A stretch of 42,143 nucleotides of DNA from an uncultured Clostridia bacterium (GCA_932222125.1 CAKNZJ010000123.1:1-42143), one strand, 5' to 3'; shown: positions 25,709-34,985, counted from the first letter of the stretch. Made by a program: numbers and translations. Notes: generated by a model from the sequence alone, not told the origin.

Positions 25709-26593
25709 CTATACTTCAAAGAAACTTTTGATCGTGTGTAGTGTGGCGCCGTCACTGCGGCACAGGGCCAAGAGGGTTTGCGACTGACCGTAGGCCCGGT
25801 ACTCTCCGGCGGTTAGACCTGATATCATGACAGGAGCGCCGTTGCGCAGCCGCCGCTCTTGATTGTCGGTAAGGGAAAGGGCGGGAAAGGTGGAAAAGCA
25901 GGAATCAACCGGAAGCACCAGACTGTCCGCTTCGCCCTGTGCGGCAGCTGATTGGACAGTTTCCAGGGTCACCGCTTCAGCCAGGGAAAAGCCTGCGGCC
26001 TTGGTCCGGCGCAGTGAACTCATAGTTCCCCCGCAGCCCAAAACCTGTCCCACATCGTGGCAGAGGGTGCGCACATAAGTGCCTTTGGAGCAGGCCACCC
26101 GCAGAAGAAAATCCGTTCCCTCCGGAGGCGTTGTGTCCAGCACCTCCAACTGGTGGATATGGATGGGACGGGGGGGACGCTCTACCTCCTGTCCCTTTCG
26201 GGCCAGTTCATAGAGTTTTTTGCCATTGCGCTTGATGGCGGAATACATGGGAGGAACTTGCAGGATAGCCCCCTGAAAGCGGGGCAAAACGGCTTGCAAC
26301 ATTTCCCGGGTGACCGAGGTAGGACGCTCCTCCAAAACTTGGCCGGTGATGTCCTGGGTGTTGGTGGTGAGCCCCAGCTTTAACCCCGCGATATACTCCT
26401 TGTCGGCATTTGAGGCAAACTCTACCGCCCGGGTAGCCCGACCCAAAAAGATGGGCAGCACGCCGGTGGCCATGGGGTCGAGGGTTCCCCCATGGCCAAC
26501 CCGCTTTTCGTGAAAAATACCCCGCAGCTTGGCGCATACATCCATGCTGGTCCAGTTCTGGGGCTTATCGATGATGAGGATGCCGTTAGCCAT
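25709..26593 (-). CDS. truB: tRNA pseudouridine(55) synthase
   Basis: A 294-residue TruB that converts U55 of the tRNA T-loop to pseudouridine. It begins MANGILIIDKPQNWTSMDV, and GHGGTLDPMATGVLPIFLG carries the catalytic aspartate D39. A C-terminal PUA-type region follows. The start at 26593 has GGGAGGGCA upstream and overlaps the nrnA stop by 8 bases; the longer frame to 26743 runs inside nrnA and is rejected. Confidence 0.96.
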   Translation of the reverse strand: MANGILIIDKPQNWTSMDVCAKLRGIFHEKRVGHGGTLDPMATGVLPIFLGRATRAVEFASNADKEYIAGLKLGLTTNTQDITGQVLEERPTSVTREMLQAVLPRFQGAILQVPPMYSAIKRNGKKLYELARKGQEVERPPRPIHIHQLEVLDTTPPEGTDFLLRVACSKGTYVRTLCHDVGQVLGCGGTMSSLRRTKAAGFSLAEAVTLETVQSAAAQGEADSLVLPVDSCFSTFPALSLTDNQERRLRNGAPVMISGLTAGEYRAYGQSQTLLALCRSDGATLHTIKSFFEV

Positions 26594-27545
26594 TGTGCCC
26601 TCCCGCCAGCTCCCAATCAATGGCTGCCAGAATAGAGGCCTTGGCTTGCTCCATGGTGCCCCGGACAGTGCAGCCGGCGGCGGCGGCATGCCCGCCTCCC
26701 CCCAGCTGGGCACACACCTGAGAGGCGTTGAGCAGCTGGGCATTGGTGCGTACAGAGATGCGGTACTCCCCGCCGGGATGTTCCCGAATGGTTACGGAAT
26801 GGGCGACCCCTTCAATTTGTCCGGCAAAGGCGGCAATGTCATCGGTGTCCTCGCTGGTGGCGCAGATGGAGTCCAACAGCGCTTGGGAAATCGGTGCCAC
26901 GGCCACCGCGCCGTTGTGATAGAACTCCATGCGTTGGGTGAGCAGGCTCTCCAACTGGAGACGTTTCAGCGACTTGGTGCGAAAATGCTTTTTGTTCAGT
27001 GCCTGATAGGGAATACCCTGTTCCATCAATGCCGCCGCCACCCGGTGGGTGTGGGGCGTGGTGTTGGAGTAAACGAAGCAGCCGCAGTCGGTGGACACTG
27101 CTACATACAGCGGTACAGCGATGTCCTGATTCATGATCCCCAAGTCCTGGGTAATCTCCCAGATGATCTCGCCGGTGGCGGCCTTATCCGTCTCCAGACA
27201 GGTCTGGGCAGCAAAGTGCTCATTGGAGGGATGGTGGTCAATGGCAAGGTCTACCCGCTCTCGGTAGAAAGCGGCATTAGGGGGGAGCAGACTAAGAGCG
27301 GCCACATCTACGCTGATCACTTTGTCAGGGGCAAAGCCCTCCGGGGCGGTGAGACCCTCTAGATAGCCGGCAAAGCGGTCGGTGACGTCCAGGGAGGGTA
27401 GCATCCAGGCTGTCTTACCCATGGCGTGCAACATTCGGCACAGTCCGGCCGTGGAGCCGATGGTGTCCCCATCGGGACGCTTATGGGTGAGCAGAAGATA
27501 GTTGTCAAAGGTGGTTAACCACTGAGCGCACTCCTGATGAGTCAT
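26586..27545 (-). CDS. nrnA: DHH-family phosphoesterase, NrnA-like
   Basis: A 319-residue DHH/DHHA1 protein. Motif I is THKRPDGDTIGS, the DHH motif is LAIDHHPSN, and the C-terminal DHHA1 domain has VCAQLGGGGHAAAAGC. NrnA-type enzymes degrade oligoribonucleotides of 2-5 bases and dephosphorylate pAp, using Mn2+. It lies between rbfA (3 bases upstream) and truB (overlap), the usual Firmicute order. The start follows GAGGAGG. NrnA rather than a cyclic-di-AMP phosphodiesterase is favoured because there are no PAS/GGDEF domains. Confidence 0.92.
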   Translation of the reverse strand: MTHQECAQWLTTFDNYLLLTHKRPDGDTIGSTAGLCRMLHAMGKTAWMLPSLDVTDRFAGYLEGLTAPEGFAPDKVISVDVAALSLLPPNAAFYRERVDLAIDHHPSNEHFAAQTCLETDKAATGEIIWEITQDLGIMNQDIAVPLYVAVSTDCGCFVYSNTTPHTHRVAAALMEQGIPYQALNKKHFRTKSLKRLQLESLLTQRMEFYHNGAVAVAPISQALLDSICATSEDTDDIAAFAGQIEGVAHSVTIREHPGGEYRISVRTNAQLLNASQVCAQLGGGGHAAAAGCTVRGTMEQAKASILAAIDWELAGGHNG

Positions 27546-27548
27546 GGT

Positions 27549-27944
27549 TTAGTCCTCCTCATCCAGTACGATATGGGCGTTGGCCGGGTTGGCGGGCTTC
27601 ACCACCTCTGGGTTCCGCAGCAAATCTAGGATATGGGCCCCTTTGTCAATGGAGTCGTCTTGCACAAAGGTCAGCTCGGGGGTATTGCGTAGATTCAACG
27701 CCCGGCCCAGCTCCCGGCGGAGGTACCCGCCAGCGGACGTCAGTCCCTTCAGCGCTTGAGCGCTGGCGGCTTTGTCCAGAACACTGACATAGATTTTGGC
27801 GTATTTCAGGTCAGAGGTGGTCTCTACAGCGGTGATGCTGATCATGCCCGCCTGAGCCACACGGGGATCCTTCACAGTGGAGATGAGGGAGGCCAGCTCC
27901 CGCTGTATTTCTTCATTGATGCGTCCGATGCGATTGAATGGCAT
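27549..27944 (-). CDS. rbfA: Ribosome-binding factor A
   Basis: A 131-residue KH-like protein that helps mature the 30S subunit near the 5' end of 16S rRNA. Signatures: RIGRINEEIQRELASLI, KDPRVAQAGMISITAVE, DLKYAKIYVSVL and LRNTPELTFVQDDSID. Length is normal. The start follows CAAGGAGG. It is the first gene of a rbfA-nrnA-truB-ribF run, but is separated from infB by a 318-base gap with a terminator, whereas the two are usually adjacent in one operon. Confidence 0.96.
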   Translation of the reverse strand: MPFNRIGRINEEIQRELASLISTVKDPRVAQAGMISITAVETTSDLKYAKIYVSVLDKAASAQALKGLTSAGGYLRRELGRALNLRNTPELTFVQDDSIDKGAHILDLLRNPEVVKPANPANAHIVLDEED

Positions 27945-28262
27945 ATCGTTTTCCTCCTTGGAGAGGTTAGTATATCCGAAATTAACGGTTGACCCTCCCG
28001 TACGTTGGTGCGACCGGCCAGGTAGTCTATGGAAACGTAAAAAAGTCGGTAATCGGCACTAAGTTGGGGAGAAGATTAGGTGTATTCCTGTCCAGTTCAA
28101 TTCACTGATGATTGCAACAGAAAACAGACAATGCACACACGGTCTGCACAAACGGGTATCCGCCATCTGGGTGTGCGCCGAGGAGCTGCGTCTGCTGGCT
28201 TTGTCTGAGTGTGTCCCTATGACAGAAAATAGGGCGGGCGAAACCGCCCGCCCCTGCGTGTT
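27945..28262. other. Gap between infB and rbfA
   Basis: This 318-base stretch contains the infB terminator at 28232-28253 and must hold a promoter for rbfA if the terminator is efficient. The best candidate on the - strand is TTGAAC, 16 bases, TAATCT (28101 to 28074), which is weak. No open frame of merit and no RNA structure that I recognise. Confidence 0.4.
28232..28253 (-). terminator. Terminator of the rimP-nusA-infB operon
   Basis: A 9-bp perfect GC stem (28232-28240 with 28245-28253), followed on the - strand by TATTTTC. Note that infB lies at lower efficiency side: this hairpin is upstream of infB on the - strand and so ends transcripts arriving from the right only if they pass rbfA; relative to gene order it lies between the infB stop (28263) and the rbfA start. 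Confidence 0.65.
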
Positions 28263-30629
28263 CTATACCTCAATCTGCTCCATCACGAAGGCTTCGATGA
28301 TATCGCCCTCCTTGATGTCGCTGTATTTTTCAATCCCGATGCCACATTCGTAGCCACGGGCTACCTCCTTCACGCTGTCCTTGAAGCGCTGGAGGGAGTT
28401 CATCACGCCCTCGTGGATCACGATACCGTCCCGGACTAGACGAATCTGAGCGTTCCGGGCCACCTTGCCATCGGTGACGTAGCACCCGGCCACGAAGCCC
28501 ACACCAGTGATCTTGTATACCTGGCGTACCTCAGCCTCGCCCAGGGTTACCTCCCGGAATTTGGGAGAGAGCATGCCCTTCATGGCCGCCTCAATTTCAT
28601 TGATGCAGTCGTAGATCACCCGGTACATCCGCATATCCACTTTGTTTCGGGCGGCGGAGTCAGCGGCATTTTTGTCTGGACGCACGTTGAAACCGACAAT
28701 GATGGCGTTAGAGGTAGTGGCCAGCATCACATCGCTTTCGCTGATGGCGCCTACGGCACAGTGGATGACCCGCACTCGCACCTCTTCATTGGAGATTTTC
28801 TCCAGGCTGGTCTTGACTGCCTCAGCAGAGCCTTGTACGTCCGCTTTGACAATAATGTTCAGATCCTTCATCTCTCCGGCTTGGATCTGGCTGAACAGCT
28901 CCTCCAGGGATACCTTTTGCTTGGCTCCGCCGGTGGAGGCATGTTTCATCTCCGCCTTTCGCTGCTCCACCAAGGTACGAGCCATGCGCTCATCAGCCAC
29001 AGCGTGGAAGTCATCGCCGGCGCCAGGCACCTCGCCCATGCCAATAATCTCCACAGGGACGGATGGGCCGGCTTCAGTGACTTTGCGGCCCTTGTAGTCA
29101 GTCATAGCCCGAACCCGACCTACCGCCATGCCGGCGATGATCAAATCACCCTGGCGCAGGGTGCCGTTTTGAACCAGAAGGGTGGCTACAGGGCCACGGC
29201 CTTTGTCCAGACGGGCCTCAATGACTGCGCCGTGGGCGGTGCGGTCGGGATTAGCCTTCAGCTCCCGCATCTCGGCGGTGAGGGTAACCATTTCCAGGAG
29301 GTGGTCAATGCCCATGCCCGTCTTGGCAGAGATGGGGCAGATGATGGTCTCGCCGCCCCAGTCCTCGGGGATAAGCTCATGTTCGGTGAGCTGCTGTTGA
29401 ATGCGCTCAGGATTGGCTTCAGGCTTATCCATTTTGTTGATGGCTACGATGATGGGAATATTAGCTGCCTTCGCGTGGTTGATGGACTCAATGGTCTGAG
29501 GCATGATGCCATCGTCAGCGGCCACCACTAGGATAGCAACATCGGTAATCATAGCGCCCCGGGCCCGCATGGCGGTAAAGGCCTCGTGACCAGGGGTGTC
29601 CAGAAAGGTGATGGGTTTTCCCGACACCTCAACCTGATAGGCGCCAATATGCTGGGTGATGCCGCCGGCTTCCCCAGATACCACGTTGGCGCTGCGGATA
29701 TAGTCCAGCAGGGAGGTTTTGCCGTGATCCACATGACCCATGACCACCACCACAGGAGCACGCCCAACCAGATCTTCCTCTTTGTCCTCAGACACATCGA
29801 TGAGCTGCTCCTCGATGGTGACGATGATTTCCTTCTCCACCTTGCAGCCCATTTCCATGGCGATGAGGGCGGCGGTGTCGTAGTCGATCATGTCGGACAG
29901 GGAGGCCATGACACCATTTTTGATTAGGCATTTGACTACTTCTGCCCCAGTTTTCTTCATACGGGAGGCCAGCTCACCAACGCCGATCTCGTCTGGGATC
30001 TTGACGGTGAGGGGGGTCTTTTTGGCAATCTCCAGCTGGAGGCGGCGCATTCTGTCTTGTTCCTCCTGCCGGCGCTTATTTCCAAAGTTTTGCCCCCGGG
30101 TTTTGCCGCCACGGTTTTGGAACTTTTGCTTGCCGGTCTGCATCCGATTGGCCTTGTCAGGGGCCAGATCCTCTAGCCGTTGATCGTATTTTTCCAGGTT
30201 AACGCCTCCACCCTTACGAGTGTCCACCACCTTTTTAGCAGGGGCGACTCCGGCAGGCCGGGCAGCTTTAGGCGCTGGGGCAGGCTGGGGAGTGCTTTTA
30301 TCGCTATGGCTCTGGCCTGAGGCAGGGGATAGGATGGAAGGACTCTCTTCGTTTGAACCGGTCGTATTGACAGGCTGGGCTGGAACAGGCGTCACAGGGG
30401 TGCTGGCACCTTGCGGCTCGTGATAGGTGTCAGCATAGATAGACTCAATGGACTCCACCTGATTGCGCTGGGTCAGATGCTCAAAGATGATGGACAGCTC
30501 CTGATCACTCAGGGTCTTAGTGGGGGACACGGTTTCCTGGGTATGTTCTGTCAGGATAGCGATGATGGCTTTGGCTTGCATCCCAAAGTCTTTGGCCACA
30601 TCTCTGGCGTTGTATTTGGCAAGGCTCAA
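28263..30629 (-). CDS. infB: Translation initiation factor IF-2
   Basis: A 788-residue GTPase that places initiator tRNA on the 30S subunit. It has a short IF2N-type N-terminus (YNARDVAKDFGM), a low-complexity linker (about 70-190), a second IF2N region (about 205-265), and the G domain with GHVDHGKT (298-305), DTPGHEA and NKMD, then the beta-barrel and C-terminal tRNA-binding domains. I place the start at TTG 30629, with AGGAGG 8 bases upstream; a GTG at 30638 overlaps that site and is unlikely. It is the last gene of rimP-nusA-ylxR-ylxQ-infB. Confidence 0.96.
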   Translation of the reverse strand: MSLAKYNARDVAKDFGMQAKAIIAILTEHTQETVSPTKTLSDQELSIIFEHLTQRNQVESIESIYADTYHEPQGASTPVTPVPAQPVNTTGSNEESPSILSPASGQSHSDKSTPQPAPAPKAARPAGVAPAKKVVDTRKGGGVNLEKYDQRLEDLAPDKANRMQTGKQKFQNRGGKTRGQNFGNKRRQEEQDRMRRLQLEIAKKTPLTVKIPDEIGVGELASRMKKTGAEVVKCLIKNGVMASLSDMIDYDTAALIAMEMGCKVEKEIIVTIEEQLIDVSEDKEEDLVGRAPVVVVMGHVDHGKTSLLDYIRSANVVSGEAGGITQHIGAYQVEVSGKPITFLDTPGHEAFTAMRARGAMITDVAILVVAADDGIMPQTIESINHAKAANIPIIVAINKMDKPEANPERIQQQLTEHELIPEDWGGETIICPISAKTGMGIDHLLEMVTLTAEMRELKANPDRTAHGAVIEARLDKGRGPVATLLVQNGTLRQGDLIIAGMAVGRVRAMTDYKGRKVTEAGPSVPVEIIGMGEVPGAGDDFHAVADERMARTLVEQRKAEMKHASTGGAKQKVSLEELFSQIQAGEMKDLNIIVKADVQGSAEAVKTSLEKISNEEVRVRVIHCAVGAISESDVMLATTSNAIIVGFNVRPDKNAADSAARNKVDMRMYRVIYDCINEIEAAMKGMLSPKFREVTLGEAEVRQVYKITGVGFVAGCYVTDGKVARNAQIRLVRDGIVIHEGVMNSLQRFKDSVKEVARGYECGIGIEKYSDIKEGDIIEAFVMEQIEV

Positions 30630-30647
30630 ACAGGCCACCTCCTAAAG

Positions 30648-31070
30648 TTACGATTTGGGGCGGGCAAGGGCTTCCGTCCCTATGCTGTTTCTCTGTATTC
30701 CCGATTGGGTTCCGCTCTGAACAGGTTCCTCTGGCCTGTCGGCCGGGGGAGGGAATATCCCATCCTCCTCTGCCAGTCGGTGAAGCAGCGCTGTGGCCAG
30801 ACCTTGATCGGTCACAGCCAACACTGCGCATACCTTCCGCCCCAACTGAAGGCCAAGCCGCTCCTTAGAGCAGGGGAGACGGACAGCGGGGACATGACTG
30901 CGTTGTGCCAGCCTTACCGCCCGGTCCACGGTGTTGCCAGAGGTATCCGCAGCGGTGAGGATCAGCCTGACTGTCCCCAGCCGACAGGCCTGGACCACCG
31001 GCTCGTCTCCCACCGCCAGATTCCCCCCTCGGAGGGCCAGACCAAGCAGATTCAGGGTATTATCTGTCAC
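30648..31070 (-). CDS. ylxQ: L7Ae-family ribosomal protein, YlxQ
   Basis: A 140-residue L7Ae/L30e-fold protein that binds kink-turn RNA. It has LNLLGLALRGGNLAVGDEPV, RLILTAADTSGNT and VAVTDQGLATALL-type blocks of the family, with a Pro/Gly-rich tail from about 110 that extends it past the usual 100 residues. Start: GTG 31070 has AGGTG six bases upstream; GTG 31079 is possible but poorly spaced. Either way it overlaps the ylxR end, showing tight coupling. Its place between ylxR and infB is typical of Firmicutes. YlxQ is thought to bind ribosomal or RNase P RNA. Confidence 0.9.
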   Translation of the reverse strand: MTDNTLNLLGLALRGGNLAVGDEPVVQACRLGTVRLILTAADTSGNTVDRAVRLAQRSHVPAVRLPCSKERLGLQLGRKVCAVLAVTDQGLATALLHRLAEEDGIFPPPADRPEEPVQSGTQSGIQRNSIGTEALARPKS

Positions 31071-31338
31071 CGCCGTCACCTGCCTTCATCTGCGCCTCTA
31101 ACGCATCGTATACCTCCTGACTGACCTGAGCAGACAGGGCCCGCTCGATAGCCCGGCTCTTTTTGGCCCGGGCAAAGCAGGTCACATCAGGGCAGAGATA
31201 GGCTCCCCGTCCCGGTTTCTTGCCGCGGAAGTCCAGGGAGATATCCCCATCAGGAGAGCGCACCACTCGAATCAACTCACTCTTGGGCCGCATCTCCCGG
31301 CAGCCTAGGCATTGTCGCATAGGTATTTTTTTTGGCAT
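31060..31338 (-). CDS. ylxR: YlxR-family RNA-binding/nucleoid protein
   Basis: A 92-residue DUF448 protein. It begins MPKKIPMRQCLGCREMRPKSEL with the conserved RxCxxC motif and continues GKKPGRGAYLCPD. YlxR is reported to act as a global regulator of gene expression and to bind RNase P RNA in Bacillus. It is encoded between nusA and ylxQ, 32 bases after the nusA stop, and overlaps ylxQ. Confidence 0.94.
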   Translation of the reverse strand: MPKKIPMRQCLGCREMRPKSELIRVVRSPDGDISLDFRGKKPGRGAYLCPDVTCFARAKKSRAIERALSAQVSQEVYDALEAQMKAGDGGDR

Positions 31339-31370
31339 AGCCCACTCACCTCCCCCAATGGTTCTGAGGC

Positions 31371-32531
31371 TTACTCCTCAATTTCGTCGGCCTGTTCGCT
31401 AAATGAGGTGGCCTGGTTCTCCATCTCACCCTCTGAAGGCACAGGTGCGCTGGCGGGGCGTATGTCAATCTTATATCCGGTCAACCGAGCGGCCAACCGG
31501 GCATTCTGACCCTCCTTGCCAATGGCCAGAGAGAGTTGGTCATCAGGCACGATGGCCCGGCAGCTCTTGCCCTCCTCCAGTTCAATGACAGACAGCACAT
31601 CGGCAGGGGCCAGGGCGGCGGCTACATATTCAGCGGGATCCTCAGAAAACTTGATGATATCTACCTTCTCCCCCTGCAGCTCCTCCACAACGGCGTTGAC
31701 CCGCTGCCCCTTGGGGCCGACGCAGGCGCCGATGGGGTCTACATTGGGGTCCTCGCTCCACACCGCCAATTTGGTGCGGCTGCCCGCCTCTCGAGCAGTG
31801 GAGATAATCTCCACTGTGCCATCGTAGATCTCGGGCACCTCCAACTCAAATAAACGCTTGACCAGGCCGGGGTGGGTGCGGGAGATAAGCACCTGGGGCC
31901 CCCGGGTGGAGCGGCGGACTTCCACAACATAGACCCGGATGCGATCGCCCTCATGAACCGCTTCTCCCTTGACCTGTTCACCGGTGGAGAGGAAGGCATC
32001 GGTGAACTCTGAACCGGAAGTGAGCCGGATGGACAGCGCGCCGGAGCGCTCGTCTACCCGGGTGACGGTGCCGGTGAGGATTTCATGCTCTTTAGCTGAG
32101 AACTCATCGAAGATCATGCCCCGCTCAGCCTCCCGCATTCCCTGGATGATCACCTGCCGGGCGGTTTGGGCAGCGATGCGGCCAAAGTTTTTGGGCTTGA
32201 TCTCAATACGCAGCACATCCCCCAGCTGCGCCCGGGGCAGGGCCCGCTGTGCCTCCTCCAGACTGATCTCGGTGTGGGGATTATCCACCACTTCCACCAC
32301 GTCCTTTTTCACGAACATGCGCACTTCACAGGTTTCCTCGTTGGCGTCCACGATCACGTTGTCGGTGATGCCCTCATGGTCGCGCTTATAGGCGGATACC
32401 AGGGCCAGGGTGATCTTTTCCAGCATATAGCTTTTGGGGATGCCCTTTTCCCGTTCGATATCAGAGATGGCGGAGAAAAATTCTTTGGCGTCCAGCTCCA
32501 TGTTCTTTGCGGCGATCTTTTTCTTGGCCAT
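31371..32531 (-). CDS. nusA: Transcription termination/antitermination factor NusA
   Basis: A 386-residue NusA of the short Gram-positive type: N-terminal RNA-polymerase-binding domain (about 1-130), S1 domain (about 135-200, GTVTRVDERSGALSIRL), then two KH domains (about 230-350; VGPKGQRVNAVVEEL and IGKEGQNARLAARL). The acidic repeats of Escherichia coli NusA are missing, as is normal in Firmicutes. It binds the RNA polymerase flap and RNA hairpins to promote pausing and termination. The start follows AAGGAG. The operon leader contains a hairpin it may act on (33032-33059). Confidence 0.96.
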   Translation of the reverse strand: MAKKKIAAKNMELDAKEFFSAISDIEREKGIPKSYMLEKITLALVSAYKRDHEGITDNVIVDANEETCEVRMFVKKDVVEVVDNPHTEISLEEAQRALPRAQLGDVLRIEIKPKNFGRIAAQTARQVIIQGMREAERGMIFDEFSAKEHEILTGTVTRVDERSGALSIRLTSGSEFTDAFLSTGEQVKGEAVHEGDRIRVYVVEVRRSTRGPQVLISRTHPGLVKRLFELEVPEIYDGTVEIISTAREAGSRTKLAVWSEDPNVDPIGACVGPKGQRVNAVVEELQGEKVDIIKFSEDPAEYVAAALAPADVLSVIELEEGKSCRAIVPDDQLSLAIGKEGQNARLAARLTGYKIDIRPASAPVPSEGEMENQATSFSEQADEIEE

Positions 32532-32545
32532 GTCGATTAACTCCT

Positions 32546-32989
32546 TCAGAATGTGACGTGCAAGCGCACCTGTGCCACGTCTTTTTTGTCAAAGGGCTTG
32601 CCGTCCAGCGTTGGGCTGCCGTCCTCGTAGCCGGTAAGGACGCCGGTGTGCTCCTTGCACCCGTCAACCGGCCGGTACAGTCGCACGTCTACTGTGCGGC
32701 CCATGCACTGGGCAAAGTGCTCTGGCTTGCGCAGCACCCGGTCCAAGCCGGCGGAGGACACCTCAAAGGTATAGCTGTTCTGGATGGGGTCGGCCTGGTC
32801 CAGCAATTGAGACAGGGGACGGGATACTGCCTCGCAGCAGTCGATGTCCACCCCTTTTTCCCGATCGATAAAGACCCGGAGAAACCACTCGCCGGCCTCC
32901 TTGACATACTCCACATCCCACAGGGTACAGCCGGCTTGCTCTACAATAGGACGGGCCAGCTCTGCCACCACATCGGTTACCTTTGCCAT
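32546..32989 (-). CDS. rimP: Ribosome maturation factor RimP
   Basis: A 147-residue RimP (YlxS) needed for 30S assembly. Signatures: GCTLWDVEYVKEAGEWFLRVFID, DIDCCEAVSRPLSQLLD, and YTFEVSSAGLDRVLR. Length is normal. The start follows AAGGAG. It is first in the operon rimP-nusA-ylxR-ylxQ-infB, 14 bases before nusA. Confidence 0.95.
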   Translation of the reverse strand: MAKVTDVVAELARPIVEQAGCTLWDVEYVKEAGEWFLRVFIDREKGVDIDCCEAVSRPLSQLLDQADPIQNSYTFEVSSAGLDRVLRKPEHFAQCMGRTVDVRLYRPVDGCKEHTGVLTGYEDGSPTLDGKPFDKKDVAQVRLHVTF

Positions 32990-33031
32990 GGGAATCTCAG
33001 CTCCTTACGTCCGTGGACAGGATTCAAAAGA

Positions 33032-33059
33032 AAGAGTGAGGCGGCTCCGCCTCACTCTT
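33032..33059 (-). terminator. Leader hairpin of the rimP-nusA operon (attenuator candidate)
   Basis: A perfect 13-bp stem (33032-33044 with 33047-33059) with a 2-base loop, followed on the - strand by TTCTTTTG, a weak T tract. It lies after the promoter at 33089-33117 and before rimP, so it can act both as the argS read-through terminator and as an attenuator in the leader. Confidence 0.7.
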
Positions 33060-33088
33060 ATCAAACCCTGCTTTAATCTAGCAAGGTA

Positions 33089-33117
33089 ATTTTACCATGA
33101 TTTACATGGAATTGCAA
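33089..33117 (-). promoter_or_regulatory. Promoter of the rimP-nusA-infB operon
   Basis: On the - strand: TTGCAA (33117-33112), 17-base spacer, TAAAAT (33094-33089). The transcript would start at about 33082 and run through the hairpin at 33032-33059 before reaching rimP. Confidence 0.7.
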
Positions 33118-33197
33118 GCTTTTTCTGAAAAATATTTTGAATGGCTGGGTATCTATGTTGACTCCGGCCAGGGATGTCCTGATTCAGGGACAGTGTC

Positions 33198-34952
33198 CTA
33201 CATTTTTACTGGCGCGGATACCCCCAGTAGGCCAAGGCCGTTAGCCAGCACCATCCGCACGGTGTCAGCCAGCCTCAATCTAGCCGCCTGGAGCTCTTCC
33301 TGGATTCCCTTCACTCGGCAAGCGTTGTAAAAACGGTGAAAGTCTCCCGCCAACTGGGTGAGGTAGCGGTTGATACGGCTGGGATCATAGTCCCGGGCGG
33401 CCAGCCGGATCTCCTCAGGATACTGGGCCAGGGTCTTAATAAGGGTGCGCTCCTCATCAGCGCACAGCACTGCGGCGTCCACGCAGGAGCAAGGGGGGAC
33501 GGAGACTCCGTCCTCATCCAAGTTAGCCAGCAGCGAGCAAATGCGGGCATGGGCGTATTGCACATAGTATACTGGATTGTCCGAATCCTGGCGGACAGCT
33601 AGGTCCAGATCGAAGTCCAATGGGCTGGTGGAGGCCCGGTTGTTGAAGTAATACCGCGCGGCGTCTACGCTGATTTCGTCCAACAGATCGTGGAGGGCGA
33701 TTGCCTTTCCCGTACGCTTGGACATGCGCACGGGCTTGCCGTCCTGGAGGAGATTCACCAGCTGCATCAGCACGATGACCAGGCGTCCGGAGCCGTCCAG
33801 CCCCAGACCATCCAACGCGGCCTGAAGGCGGGCGACATGGCCGTGGTGGTCCGCGCCCCAGACATTGATGACCTTATCAAAGCCCCTTTGCTCAAATTTG
33901 TTGCGGTGATAGGCGATGTCGGCAGCAAAGTAGGTGTAGAAGCCGTTGGCGCGGCGCAGCACATCATCCTTTAGATCCAGCTTGTCCACCTGCTCCCGGC
34001 TCTTGCCTTCCCGGATATACTTTTCTTTCAGCAGGGCGGTGGTGTTCAGCCAGAGTGCGCCCTCCTTTTCATAGGTCCAGCCTTTTGCGCGGAGCAGTTC
34101 CACTGTCTCAGCCACATAGCCGGAGTTATGCAGCTCTGACTCAAAGAACCACTGATCGTACTCAATCCCATACTTACGCAGGTCATCCTTCATTTTGGGG
34201 ATGTTCTGCTCCAGACCGAAGCGGCTCATGGGTTCCATCCATTCCCCTTCAGAAGCACCCCGATAGGCGTCCCCATGGATTTCGTAGAAAGCCTGGGCCA
34301 GCGCCTGGATGTCATCCCCATGGTAGCCGTCCTCGGGGAAGGGATAGCCCTCTTCTCCCAGGATAAGCTGCATATACCGGGCATGGATGGACGTGGCAAA
34401 TTTGTGAACCTGGTTGCCGGCGTCGTTGACATAGAACTCTTTCCAGGCTCGATAGCCGGCCCGGGCCAGGATGTTGGCCAAGGTGTCACCCAGAACGCCG
34501 CCCCGGGCGTTGCCCATATGCATAGGGCCGGTGGGATTTGCGGATACAAATTCCACCATGACCGCCTGGCCGCTTCCCTCCTGACCGGAGCCATAATCTT
34601 CGGGGGACTCCTCCACGGCGGCCAGCACCAGGTTGTACCACTTAGGGGAATAGAAAAAGTTTAAAAAGCCCGGACCGGCGATTTCCACGCGCTGGAACAG
34701 GCTGCACTCCAACTCCAGATGGTCCAGGACAATCTGGGCAATAGCCCGCGGGGACATGTGAAGGGCCTTGGCGCCCGCCATGGCGAAGGAGGAGGCAAAG
34801 TCACCGTTTTTGCTGTCCTTGGGCACTTCCACAGTGCCCTGGATGGTCTGGCCGCTGGGAAGAAGGCCCTGAGCAGCCGCCTGTTCATAGGCGGATTGGG
34901 TCAGCTGCGCCACTTGCTCTCGGGCAGCTTGAATCAGATTGGCCATAGCCAT
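33198..34952 (-). CDS. argS: Arginyl-tRNA synthetase
   Basis: A 584-residue class I synthetase that charges tRNA-Arg. An N-terminal additional domain (about 1-110) is followed by the HIGH-type motif in ANPTGPMHMGNARGG, a KMSK-type motif RMSKRTGK and the C-terminal DALR anticodon-binding domain. Length is typical (about 560-590). The start at 34952 has GGAG nine bases upstream; ATG 34946 is an alternative. It follows murI and a DUF1934 gene on the same strand, 33 bases after the latter. Confidence 0.96.
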   Translation of the reverse strand: MAMANLIQAAREQVAQLTQSAYEQAAAQGLLPSGQTIQGTVEVPKDSKNGDFASSFAMAGAKALHMSPRAIAQIVLDHLELECSLFQRVEIAGPGFLNFFYSPKWYNLVLAAVEESPEDYGSGQEGSGQAVMVEFVSANPTGPMHMGNARGGVLGDTLANILARAGYRAWKEFYVNDAGNQVHKFATSIHARYMQLILGEEGYPFPEDGYHGDDIQALAQAFYEIHGDAYRGASEGEWMEPMSRFGLEQNIPKMKDDLRKYGIEYDQWFFESELHNSGYVAETVELLRAKGWTYEKEGALWLNTTALLKEKYIREGKSREQVDKLDLKDDVLRRANGFYTYFAADIAYHRNKFEQRGFDKVINVWGADHHGHVARLQAALDGLGLDGSGRLVIVLMQLVNLLQDGKPVRMSKRTGKAIALHDLLDEISVDAARYYFNNRASTSPLDFDLDLAVRQDSDNPVYYVQYAHARICSLLANLDEDGVSVPPCSCVDAAVLCADEERTLIKTLAQYPEEIRLAARDYDPSRINRYLTQLAGDFHRFYNACRVKGIQEELQAARLRLADTVRMVLANGLGLLGVSAPVKM

Positions 34953-34985
34953 AGTAAACAACTCCTTTTTGCCTGGGCGCCCGGC

